From positions 14,422,496 to 14,486,495 of the forward strand of contig OZ024936.1 of assembly GCA_964017235.1 (NCBI GenBank): a stretch of 64,000 nt of DNA. The letters run 5' to 3'. The position numbers and the translations under genes are program-made. Below are positions 53,785-64,000 of the stretch, in pieces (position 1 is the first letter of the stretch; every line of letters starts with the position of its first letter). The notes beneath the pieces are model-generated. The model saw only the letters and a list, made by a program, of their open reading frames with translations, had not been told where the DNA came from and searched no databases. Source of the DNA: Sabellastarte sp. h YS-2021 (taxonomy: Eukaryota > Annelida > Polychaeta > Sabellida > Sabellidae).

Positions 53785-55826
53785 TCAGCCAGTTTGACCA
53801 ACTTTAAGGGGTGGTTTGGGCTGATCTGGCATTTTACCTATCCCTCGCCAACTACACTCCCTGAACCTGCACTTTGGGCTACATATGTATTTCTGATGGA
53901 ACACACTACTAAAATTCGTTTCAGGGGTGACTCCTGTATGAATCAATATGGTTTTCAACCTTGAATCTACCTTAATTGAGAATATATCAGCATTTCCTGA
54001 TACAGCCATCTGAGGCTGTATTTCGCTTTCCTGGATCATATATGACACATATGACACCACTGGTATACCAGATGTAATCCTAAAACCTATGCAGTCAGAT
54101 TTAGTAGGTGGCAAGTGAATTTTAGGCCAAATTTTAGACTTATAGACCAATATTTGGTACTGGTTTGGGCTGATTTACATCTATATTTGGCTATATTTAG
54201 AACAATATTTGGTGAAATAATTTCAGGTCAGACATGTAATGCTCCAAATGCGCCTAAAATATCCTCATTAATTATTAGAATATGAATGAAATTAAATTTG
54301 GGCTTCAGATTAGCAATATTATGATATATTTGACATCTTCCACCTGAGGGGTGACCTGGGGCCCCCCCACACCCCGGAAATTGAAATTTGTAATGTGGCC
54401 CTCGAGTATGCCAGCCTAATACAAATTCATTCTCTGATATAAACTGAGTTTCCTGTAAAAATTTCAGCCAGTTTGACCAACTTTAAGGGGTGGTTTGGGC
54501 TGATCTGGCATTTTACCTATCCCTCGCCAACTACACTCCCTGAACCTGCACTTTGGGCTACATATGTATTTCTGATGGAACACACTACTAAAATTCGTTT
54601 CAGGGGTGACTCCTGTATGAATCAATATGGTTTTCAACCTTGAATCTACCTTAATTGAGAATATATCAGCATTTCCTGATACAGCCATCTGAGGCTGTAT
54701 TTCGCTTTCCTGGATCATATATGACACATATGACACCACTGGTATACCAGATGTAATCCTAAAACCTATGCAGTCAGATTTAGTAGGTGGCAAGTGAATT
54801 TTAGGCCAATTTTAGACTTATAGACCAATATTTGGTACTGGTTTGGGCTGATTTACATCTATATTTGGCTATATTTAGAACAATATTTTGGTGAAATAAT
54901 TTCAGGTCAGACATGTAATGCTCCAAATGCGCCTAAAATATCCTCATTAATTATTAGAATATGAATGAAATTAAATTTGGGCTTCAGATTAGCAATATTA
55001 TGATATATTTGACATCTTCCACCTGAGGGGTGACCTGGGGCCCCCCCACACCCCGGAAATTGAAATTTGTAATGTGGCCCTCGAGTATGCCAGCCTAATA
55101 CAAATTCATTCTCTGATATAAACTGAGTTTCCTGTAAAAATTTCAGCAGTTTGACCAACTTTAAGGGGTGGTTTGGGCTGATCTGGCATTTTACCTATCC
55201 CTCGCCAACTACACTCCCTGAACCTGCACTTTGGGCTACATATGTATTTCTGATGGAACACACTACTAAAATTCGTTTCAGGGGTGACTCCTGTATGAAT
55301 CAATATGGTTTTCAACCTTGAATCTACCTTAATTGAGAATATATCAGCATTTCCTGATAGATACAGCCATCTGAGGCTGTATTTTCGCTTTCCTGGATCA
55401 TATATGACACATATGACACCACTGGTATACCAGATGTAATCCTAAAACCTATGCAGTCAGATTTAGTAGGTGGCAAGTGAATTTTAGGCCAAATTTTAGA
55501 CTTATAGACCAATATTTGGTACTGGTTTGGGCTGATTTACATCTATATTTGGCTATATTTAGAACAATATTTTGGTGAAATAATTTCAGGTCAGACATGT
55601 AATGCTCCAAATGCGCCTAAAATATCCTCATTAATTATTAGAATATGAATGAAATTAAATTTGGGCTTCAGATTAGCAATATTATGATATATTTGACATC
55701 TTCCACCTGAGGGGTGACCTGGGGCCCCCCCACACCCCGGAAATTGAAATTTGTAATGTGGCCCTCGAGTATGCCAGCCTAATACAAATTCATTCTCTGA
55801 TATAAACTGAGTTTCCTGTAAAAATT
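53785..55826. repeat. Three array A monomers with clustered indels
   Basis: Monomers starting at 53785, 54464 and 55143 measure 679, 679 and 684 bp. Single bases are missing from short runs near 54022 (TTTT to TTT), 54210 (TTTT to TTT), 54701 (TTTT to TTT), 54808 (AAA to AA) and 55147 (CC to C). A GATA duplication lies near 55356. The shifts lengthen or break the minus-strand open frames here, which has no coding meaning. The pattern fits poor consensus polishing better than biology, but true local decay is possible. Confidence 0.85.
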
Positions 55827-58800
55827 TCAGCCAGTTTGACCAACTTTAAGGGGTGGTTTGGGCTGATCTGGCATTTTACCTATCCCTCGCCAACTACACT
55901 CCCTGAACCTGCACTTTGGGCTACATATGTATTTCTGATGGAACACACTACTAAAATTCGTTTCAGGGGTGACTCCTGTATGAATCAATATGGTTTTCAA
56001 CCTTGAATCTACCTTAATTGAGAATATATCAGCATTTCCTGATACAGCCATCTGAGGCTGTATTTTCGCTTTCCTGGATCATATATGACACATATGACAC
56101 CACTGGTATACCAGATGTAATCCTAAAACCTATGCAGTCAGATTTAGTAGGTGGCAAGTGAATTTTAGGCCAAATTTTAGACTTATAGACCAATATTTGG
56201 TACTGGTTTGGGCTGATTTACATCTATATTTGGCTATATTTAGAACAATATTTTGGTGAAATAATTTCAGGTCAGACATGTAATGCTCCAAATGCGCCTA
56301 AAATATCCTCATTAATTATTAGAATATGAATGAAATTAAATTTGGGCTTCAGATTAGCAATATTATGATATATTTGACATCTTCCACCTGAGGGGTGACC
56401 TGGGGCCCCCCCACACCCCGGAAATTGAAATTTGTAATGTGGCCCTCGAGTATGCCAGCCTAATACAAATTCATTCTCTGATATAAACTGAGTTTCCTGT
56501 AAAAATTTCAGCCAGTTTGACCAACTTTAAGGGGTGGTTTGGGCTGATCTGGCATTTTACCTATCCCTCGCCAACTACACTCCCTGAACCTGCACTTTGG
56601 GCTACATATGTATTTCTGATGGAACACACTACTAAAATTCGTTTCAGGGGTGACTCCTGTATGAATCAATATGGTTTTCAACCTTGAATCTACCTTAATT
56701 GAGAATATATCAGCATTTCCTGATACAGCCATCTGAGGCTGTATTTTCGCTTTCCTGGATCATATATGACACATATGACACCACTGGTATACCAGATGTA
56801 ATCCTAAAACCTATGCAGTCAGATTTAGTAGGTGGCAAGTGAATTTTAGGCCAAATTTTAGACTTATAGACCAATATTTGGTACTGGTTTGGGCTGATTT
56901 ACATCTATATTTGGCTATATTTAGAACAATATTTTGGTGAAATAATTTCAGGTCAGACATGTAATGCTCCAAATGCGCCTAAAATATCCTCATTAATTAT
57001 TAGAATATGAATGAAATTAAATTTGGGCTTCAGATTAGCAATATTATGATATATTTGACATCTTCCACCTGAGGGGTGACCTGGGGCCCCCCCACACCCC
57101 GGAAATTGAAATTTGTAATGTGGCCCTCGAGTATGCCAGCCTAATACAAATTCATTCTCTGATATAAACTGAGTTTCCTGTAAAAATTTCAGCCAGTTTG
57201 ACCAACTTTAAGGGGTGGTTTGGGCTGATCTGGCATTTTACCTATCCCTCGCCAACTACACTCCCTGAACCTGCACTTTGGGCTACATATGTATTTCTGA
57301 TGGAACACACTACTAAAATTCGTTTCAGGGGTGACTCCTGTATGAATCAATATGGTTTTCAACCTTGAATCTACCTTAATTGAGAATATATCAGCATTTC
57401 CTGATACAGCCATCTGAGGCTGTATTTTCGCTTTCCTGGATCATATATGACACATATGACACCACTGGTATACCAGATGTAATCCTAAAACCTATGCAGT
57501 CAGATTTAGTAGGTGGCAAGTGAATTTTAGGCCAAATTTTAGACTTATAGACCAATATTTGGTACTGGTTTGGGCTGATTTACATCTATATTTGGCTATA
57601 TTTAGAACAATATTTTGGTGAAATAATTTCAGGTCAGACATGTAATGCTCCAAATGCGCCTAAAATATCCTCATTAATTATTAGAATATGAATGAAATTA
57701 AATTTGGGCTTCAGATTAGCAATATTATGATATATTTGACATCTTCCACCTGAGGGGTGACCTGGGGCCCCCCCACACCCCGGAAATTGAAATTTGTAAT
57801 GTGGCCCTCGAGTATGCCAGCCTAATACAAATTCATTCTCTGATATAAACTGAGTTTCCTGTAAAAATTTCAGCCAGTTTGACCAACTTTAAGGGGTGGT
57901 TTGGGCTGATCTGGCATTTTACCTATCCCTCGCCAACTACACTCCCTGAACCTGCACTTTGGGCTACATATGTATTTCTGATGGAACACACTACTAAAAT
58001 TCGTTTCAGGGGTGACTCCTGTATGAATCAATATGGTTTTCAACCTTGAATCTACCTTAATTGAGAATATATCAGCATTTCCTGATACAGCCATCTGAGG
58101 CTGTATTTTCGCTTTCCTGGATCATATATGACACATATGACACCACTGGTATACCAGATGTAATCCTAAAACCTATGCAGTCAGATTTAGTAGGTGGCAA
58201 GTGAATTTTAGGCCAAATTTTAGACTTATAGACCAATATTTGGTACTGGTTTGGGCTGATTTACATCTATATTTGGCTATATTTAGAACAATATTTTGGT
58301 GAAATAATTTCAGGTCAGACATGTAATGCTCCAAATGCGCCTAAAATATCCTCATTAATTATTAGAATATGAATGAAATTAAATTTGGGCTTCAGATTAG
58401 CAATATTATGATATATTTGACATCTTCCACCTGAGGGGTGACCTGGGGCCCCCCCACACCCCGGAAATTGAAATTTGTAATGTGGCCCTCGAGTATGCCA
58501 GCCTAATACAAATTCATTCTCTGATATAAACTGAGTTTCCTGTAAAAATTTCAGCCAGTTTGACCAACTTTAAGGGGTGGTTTGGGCTGATCTGGCATTT
58601 TACCTATCCCTCGCCAACTACACTCCCTGAACCTGCACTTTGGGCTACATATGTATTTCTGATGGAACACACTACTAAAATTCGTTTCAGGGGTGACTCC
58701 TGTATGAATCAATATGGTTTTCAACCTTGAATCTACCTTAATTGAGAATATATCAGCATTTCCTGATACAGCCATCTGAGGCTGTATTTTCGCTTTCCTG

Positions 58801-61580
58801 GATCATATATGACACATATGACACCACTGGTATACCAGATGTAATCCTAAAACCTATGCAGTCAGATTTAGTAGGTGGCAAGTGAATTTTAGGCCAAATT
58901 TTAGACTTATAGACCAATATTTGGTACTGGTTTGGGCTGATTTACATCTATATTTGGCTATATTTAGAACAATATTTTGGTGAAATAATTTCAGGTCAGA
59001 CATGTAATGCTCCAAATGCGCCTAAAATATCCTCATTAATTATTAGAATATGAATGAAATTAAATTTGGGCTTCAGATTAGCAATATTATGATATATTTG
59101 ACATCTTCCACCTGAGGGGTGACCTGGGGCCCCCCCACACCCCGGAAATTGAAATTTGTAATGTGGCCCTCGAGTATGCCAGCCTAATACAAATTCATTC
59201 TCTGATATAAACTGAGTTTCCTGTAAAAATTTCAGCCAGTTTGACCAACTTTAAGGGGTGGTTTGGGCTGATCTGGCATTTTACCTATCCCTCGCCAACT
59301 ACACTCCCTGAACCTGCACTTTGGGCTACATATGTATTTCTGATGGAACACACTACTAAAATTCGTTTCAGGGGTGACTCCTGTATGAATCAATATGGTT
59401 TTCAACCTTGAATCTACCTTAATTGAGAATATATCAGCATTTCCTGATACAGCCATCTGAGGCTGTATTTTCGCTTTCCTGGATCATATATGACACATAT
59501 GACACCACTGGTATACCAGATGTAATCCTAAAACCTATGCAGTCAGATTTAGTAGGTGGCAAGTGAATTTTAGGCCAAATTTTAGACTTATAGACCAATA
59601 TTTGGTACTGGTTTGGGCTGATTTACATCTATATTTGGCTATATTTAGAACAATATTTTGGTGAAATAATTTCAGGTCAGACATGTAATGCTCCAAATGC
59701 GCCTAAAATATCCTCATTAATTATTAGAATATGAATGAAATTAAATTTGGGCTTCAGATTAGCAATATTATGATATATTTGACATCTTCCACCTGAGGGG
59801 TGACCTGGGGCCCCCCCACACCCCGGAAATTGAAATTTGTAATGTGGCCCTCGAGTATGCCAGCCTAATACAAATTCATTCTCTGATATAAACTGAGTTT
59901 CCTGTAAAAATTTCAGCCAGTTTGACCAACTTTAAGGGGTGGTTTGGGCTGATCTGGCATTTTACCTATCCCTCGCCAACTACACTCCCTGAACCTGCAC
60001 TTTGGGCTACATATGTATTTCTGATGGAACACACTACTAAAATTCGTTTCAGGGGTGACTCCTGTATGAATCAATATGGTTTTCAACCTTGAATCTACCT
60101 TAATTGAGAATATATCAGCATTTCCTGATACAGCCATCTGAGGCTGTATTTTCGCTTTCCTGGATCATATATGACACATATGACACCACTGGTATACCAG
60201 ATGTAATCCTAAAACCTATGCAGTCAGATTTAGTAGGTGGCAAGTGAATTTTAGGCCAAATTTTAGACTTATAGACCAATATTTGGTACTGGTTTGGGCT
60301 GATTTACATCTATATTTGGCTATATTTAGAACAATATTTTGGTGAAATAATTTCAGGTCAGACATGTAATGCTCCAAATGCGCCTAAAATATCCTCATTA
60401 ATTATTAGAATATGAATGAAATTAAATTTGGGCTTCAGATTAGCAATATTATGATATATTTGACATCTTCCACCTGAGGGGTGACCTGGGGCCCCCCCAC
60501 ACCCCGGAAATTGAAATTTGTAATGTGGCCCTCGAGTATGCCAGCCTAATACAAATTCATTCTCTGATATAAACTGAGTTTCCTGTAAAAATTTCAGCCA
60601 GTTTGACCAACTTTAAGGGGTGGTTTGGGCTGATCTGGCATTTTACCTATCCCGTCGCCAACTACACTCCCTGAACCTGCACTTTGGGCTACATATGTAT
60701 TTCTGATGGAACACACTACTAAAATTCGTTTCAGGGGTGACTCCTGTATGAATCAATATGGTTTTCAACCTTGAATCTACCTTAATTGAGAATATATCAG
60801 CATTTCCTGATACAGCCATCTGAGGCTGTATTTTCGCTTTCCTGGATCATATATGACACATATGACACCACTGGTATACCAGATGTAATCCTAAAACCTA
60901 TGCAGTCAGATTTAGTAGGTGGCAAGTGAATTTTAGGCCAAATTTTAGACTTATAGACCAATATTTGGTACTGGTTTGGGCTGATTTACATCTATATTTG
61001 GCTATATTTAGAACAATATTTTGGTGAAATAATTTCAGGTCAGACATGTAATGCTCCAAATGCGCCTAAAATATCCTCATTAATTATTAGAATATGAATG
61101 AAATTAAATTTGGGCTTCAGATTAGCAATATTATGATATATTTGACATCTTCCACCTGAGGGGTGACCTGGGGCCCCCCCACACCCCGGAAATTGAAATT
61201 TGTAATGTGGCCCTCGAGTATGCCAGCCTAATACAAATTCATTCTCTGATATAAACTGAGTTTCCTGTAAAAATTTCAGCCAGTTTGACCAACTTTAAGG
61301 GGTGGTTTGGGCTGATCTGGCATTTTACCTATCCCTCGCCAACTACACTCCCTGAACCTGCACTTTGGGCTACATATGTATTTCTGATGGAACACACTAC
61401 TAAAATTCGTTTCAGGGGTGACTCCTGTATGAATCAATATGGTTTTCAACCTTGAATCTACCTTAATTGAGAATATATCAGCATTTCCTGATACAGCCAT
61501 CTGAGGCTGTATTTTCGCTTTCCTGGATCATATATGACACATATGACACCACTGGTATACCAGATGTAATCCTAAAACCT
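55827..61580. repeat. Right end of array A, eight monomers plus a partial copy
   Basis: Seven uniform 681-bp monomers start at 55827 to 59913. The next copy (60594) has an inserted G at 60654 (CCCGTCG for CCCTCG). The last copy begins at 61276 and stops after 305 bp at the gap, so the true end of the array is not seen. No degeneration towards the edge is visible, which argues that the array continues into the gap. Confidence 0.93.
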
Positions 61581-61780
61581 NNNNNNNNNNNNNNNNNNNN
61601 NNNNNNNNNNNNNNNNNNNNNNNNNNNNNNNNNNNNNNNNNNNNNNNNNNNNNNNNNNNNNNNNNNNNNNNNNNNNNNNNNNNNNNNNNNNNNNNNNNNN
61701 NNNNNNNNNNNNNNNNNNNNNNNNNNNNNNNNNNNNNNNNNNNNNNNNNNNNNNNNNNNNNNNNNNNNNNNNNNNNNNNN
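61581..61780. other. Assembly gap, exactly 200 N
   Basis: Two hundred consecutive Ns join array A to array B. A round number points to a placeholder gap inserted by scaffolding and not to a measured distance. Order and orientation of the two arrays therefore rest on scaffolding evidence, and the junction sequence is unknown. Open frames that cross this block are artefacts. Confidence 0.99.
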
Positions 61781-62962
61781 TATAGACTCAGACTGGACCA
61801 CTCTATCCATTGGTGGAAAAAAATTGGTGTCCCTCGGAACGATCAAAATTGGCGTACTCGATGGTAAGGCATCTACACATGTACGACGAAATCCCCATTT
61901 AAAATCAATGGGAAATACTGTTTCTGCTCATATCTACGAAATTAAGGTCTTTAGACCCTACCCTGTTATATTGTATAGACTCAGACTGGACCACTCTATC
62001 CATTGGTGGAAAAAAATTGGTGTCCCTCGGAACGACCAAAATTGGCGTACTCGATGGTAAGGCACCTGTACTAGTGTATATGCATGGCAAAATCCCCATT
62101 TAAAATCAATGGGAAATACTGTTTCTGCTCATATCTACGAAATTAAGGTCTTTAGACCCTACCCTGTTATATTGTATAGACTCAGACTGGACCACTCTAT
62201 CCATTGGTGGAAAAAAATTGGTGTCCCTCGAAACGACCAAAATTGGCGTACTCGATGGTAAGGCATCTACACATGTACGACGAAATCCCCATATAAAATC
62301 AGTGGGAAATACTGTTTCTGCTCATATCTACGAAATTAAAGTCTTTAGACCCTACCCTGCTATATTGTATAGACTCAGACTGGACCACTCTATCCATTGG
62401 TGGAAAAAAATTGGTGTCCCTCGGAACGACCAAAATTGGCGTACTCGATGGTAAGGCACCTGTACTAGTGTATATGCATGGCAAAATCCCCATTTAAAAT
62501 CAATGGGAAATACTGTTTCTGCTCATATCTACGAAATTAAGGTCTTTAGACCCTACCCTGTTATATTGTATAGACTCAGACTGGACCACTCTATCCATTG
62601 GTGAAAAAAAATTGGTGTCCCTCGGAACGACCAAAATTGGCGTACTCGATGGTATGGCATCTACACATGTACGACGAAATCCCCATTTAAAATCAATGGG
62701 AAATACTGTTTCTGCTCATATCTACGAAATTAAGGTCTTTAGACCCTACCCTGTTATATTGTATAGACTCAGACTGGACCACTCTATCCATTGGTGGAAA
62801 AAAATTGGTGTCCCTCGGAACGACCAAAATTGGCGTACTCGATGGTAAGGCACCTGTACTAGTGTATATGCATGGCAAATTCCCCATTTAAAATCAATGA
62901 GAAATACTGTTTCTGCTCATATCTACGAAATTAAGGTCTTTAGACCCTACCCTGTTATATTG
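61781..62962. repeat. Three 394-bp dimers of array B
   Basis: The 193- and 201-bp subtypes alternate regularly for three dimers (61781, 62175, 62569), each 394 bp. Private changes distinguish them: in the second dimer CTCGAAACG near 62228, ATATAAAATCAGTG near 62290 and CCCTGCTAT near 62359; in the third, GGTGAAAA near 62603 and A to T at 62655. Because 394 is not a multiple of three, no frame stays open across dimers. Confidence 0.93.
61894..61957. repeat. Short dyads of the array B monomer
   Basis: CCCATT (61894-61899) and AATGGG (61907-61912) form a 6-bp inverted repeat with a 7-base loop. GGTCT (61946-61950) and AGACC (61953-61957) form a 5-bp inverted repeat around TT. Both recur in most monomers; some copies have CAGTGGG or AAAGTCT, which weakens the stems. 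They are short, and functional meaning is not shown. Confidence 0.5.
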
Positions 62963-63548
62963 TATAGACTCAGACTGGACTACTCTATCCATTGGTGGAA
63001 AAAAATTGGTGTCCCTCGGAACGATCAAAATTGGCGTACTCGATGATAAGGCATCTACACATGTACGACGAAATCCCCATTTAAAATCAGTGGGAAATAC
63101 TGTTTCTGCTCATATCTACGAAATTAAGGTCTTTAGACCCTACCCTGTTATATTGTATAGACTCAGACTGGACCACTCTATCCATTGGTGGAAAAAAATT
63201 GGTGTCCCTCGGAACGACCAAAATTGGCGTACTCGATGGTAAGGCATCTACACATGTACGACGAAATCCCCATTTAAAATCAGTGGGAAATACTGTTTCT
63301 GCTCATATCTACGAAATTAAGGTCTTTAGACCCTACCCTGTTATATTGTATAGACTCAGACTGGACCACTCTATCCATTGGTGGAAAAAATTGGTGTCCC
63401 TCGGAATGACCAAAATTGGCGTACTCGATGGTAAGGCACCTGTACTAGTGTATATGCATGGCAAAATCCCCATTTAAAATCAATGGGAAATACTGTTTCT
63501 GCTCATATCTACGAAATTAAGGTCTTTAGACCCTACCCTGTTATATTG
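62569..63548. repeat. 980-bp five-monomer higher-order unit of array B, copy 1
   Basis: Monomers of 193, 201, 193, 193 and 200 bp make a 980-bp unit. Four substitutions recur exactly 980 bp later: GGTGAAAA near 62603 and 63583, A to T at 62655 and 63635, G to A at 62900 and 63880, and C to T at 62981 and 63961. The 200-bp monomer at 63349 lacks one A in the poly-A run and has GGAATGACC instead of GGAACGACC. Confidence 0.88.
62963..63348. repeat. Register break: two adjacent 193-bp monomers
   Basis: Both copies (62963-63155 and 63156-63348) have the 193-bp signature block, so a 201-bp partner is missing between them. Loss of one monomer by unequal exchange, or exchange between non-equivalent subtypes, would produce this. 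The first copy has GATGATAAGG near 63041 where others have GATGGTAAGG. Confidence 0.9.
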
Positions 63549-64000
63549 TATAGACTCAGACTGGACCACTCTATCCATTGGTGAAAAAAAATTGGTGTCC
63601 CTCGGAACGACCAAAATTGGCGTACTCGATGGTATGGCATCTACACATGTACGATGAAATCCCCATTTAAAATCAATGGGAAATACTGTTTCTGCTCATA
63701 TCTACGAAATTAAGGTCTTTAGACCCTACCCTGTTATATTGTATAGACTCAGACTGGACCACTCTATCCATTGGTGGAAAAAAATTGGTGTCCCTCGGAA
63801 CGACCAAAATTGGCGTACTCGATGGTAAGGCACCTGTACTAGTGTATATGCATGGCAAATTCCCCATTTAAAATCAATGAGAAATACTGTTTCTGCTCAT
63901 ATCTACGAAATTAAGGTCTTTAGACCCTACCCTGTTATATTGTATAGACTCAGACTGGACTACTCTATCCATTGGTGGAAAAAAATTGGTGTCCCTCGGA
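63549..64000. repeat. 980-bp higher-order unit of array B, copy 2 (cut by window)
   Basis: The first two monomers and 58 bp of the third are present and carry the diagnostic variants of copy 1 at 63635, 63880 and 63961. One private change (ACGATG for ACGACG, near 63655) shows that the copies have begun to diverge. Whether the doubled 193-bp monomer follows lies outside the window. Confidence 0.85.

Larger units (their letters stand above)
1..61580. repeat. Satellite array A, 681-bp monomer, about 90 copies
   Basis: A head-to-tail tandem array fills this interval without interruption. Using the TCAGCC at 649 as phase, monomers start at 649, 1330, 2011 and so on to 61276: 89 complete copies plus a partial copy at each end. 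Most are exactly 681 bp; others are 679-684 bp, nearly always because of the G/C homopolymer run about 568 bp into the monomer. Adjacent copies usually differ at zero to two positions. Every reading frame is closed by stops within one period, although 681 is divisible by three, so no frame runs through several copies. The recurring 74-codon open frame on the minus strand is a by-product of this repetition and no known protein is recognised. Such homogeneity is typical of satellite DNA in eukaryotic heterochromatin; a centromeric role is possible but not shown. Confidence 0.98.
61781..64000. repeat. Satellite array B, 193/201-bp monomers
   Basis: Using TATAGACTC as phase, monomers start at 61781, 61974, 62175, 62368, 62569, 62762, 62963, 63156, 63349, 63549, 63742 and 63943. 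Lengths are 193, 201, 193, 201, 193, 201, 193, 193, 200, 193, 201 and a 58-bp partial copy at the window edge. The subtypes differ mainly in one short block: GCATCTACACATGTACGACG in the 193-bp type, and a longer block containing TGTACTAGTG and TATGCATGGC in the 201-bp type. No similarity to array A is evident by eye. Open frames on both strands overlap each other and reflect only the repetition. The array continues beyond the window. Confidence 0.97.

Noticed and set aside
53785..54793. Longer minus-strand open frames of 121 and 109 codons
   Set aside because: They arise from single-base deletions near 54022 and 54701 that fuse the usual frame to upstream sequence; these lie in the indel cluster that is probably error-prone.
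1..61580. CRISPR array or phage-type tandem system
   Set aside because: The unit is 681 bp with no short repeat-spacer alternation, no unique spacers and no associated genes.
1..61580. Tandem mobile elements or ribosomal DNA spacer
   Set aside because: No terminal repeats, transposase or reverse-transcriptase coding sequence, target-site duplications, or rRNA sequence is seen in the monomer.
61467..62060. Open frames on both strands crossing the N block
   Set aside because: The Ns hide stop codons; the flanking sequence is two different satellites.
61276..62174. Sequence homology between arrays A and B
   Set aside because: By eye I found no shared stretch beyond what chance gives; a computed local alignment would be needed to exclude distant similarity.
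62218..63477. Overlapping 64- to 92-codon frames on both strands of array B
   Set aside because: They overlap on opposite strands, repeat with the satellite, and change frame between monomers because 193 and 394 are not multiples of three.

Overview
The window is non-genic tandem-repeat DNA: two unrelated satellite arrays separated by a 200-base block of N. I find no protein-coding gene, rRNA, tRNA, CRISPR array or intact mobile element. Long, highly homogeneous satellite with higher-order repeats, and a scaffold gap of round length, suggests pericentromeric or centromeric-type heterochromatin from a long-read, scaffolded eukaryotic (probably animal or plant) assembly. The species cannot be named from the sequence.

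Array A (1-61580) is a head-to-tail array with a basic period of 681 bp. It holds 89 complete monomers between 649 and 61275, mean about 681.2 bp, plus a partial copy at each end. Neighbouring monomers are nearly identical, and most length changes sit in one G/C homopolymer stretch (normally G4C7). Rare shared variants reveal structure above the monomer. A five-monomer unit (3405 bp) is duplicated near the left end (about 1330-8139). A six-monomer unit (4089-4091 bp) is repeated three times at 24490-36759, carrying two private substitutions found nowhere else in the window. Single variants recur at multiples of the monomer elsewhere. The 681-bp monomer itself looks like an old dimer of two diverged half-units of 331 and 350 bp. 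Each monomer carries a cluster of short dyads (an 8-bp-stem hairpin, 10- and 12-bp palindromes, a 9-bp direct duplication) and a GC-rich hairpin at the length-variable tract.

A local cluster of single-base deletions and one 4-base insertion at about 54020-55360 looks like low consensus quality or local decay.

The gap (61581-61780) is followed by array B (61781-64000), built of two monomer subtypes of 193 and 201 bp. They mostly alternate as a 394-bp dimer. At 62963-63348 two 193-bp copies are adjacent, and this creates a five-monomer, 980-bp higher-order unit that starts to repeat at 63549.

No genes work together here. What the window records is satellite evolution: dimerisation, unequal exchange, local homogenisation, and a junction between two satellite families hidden in the gap.
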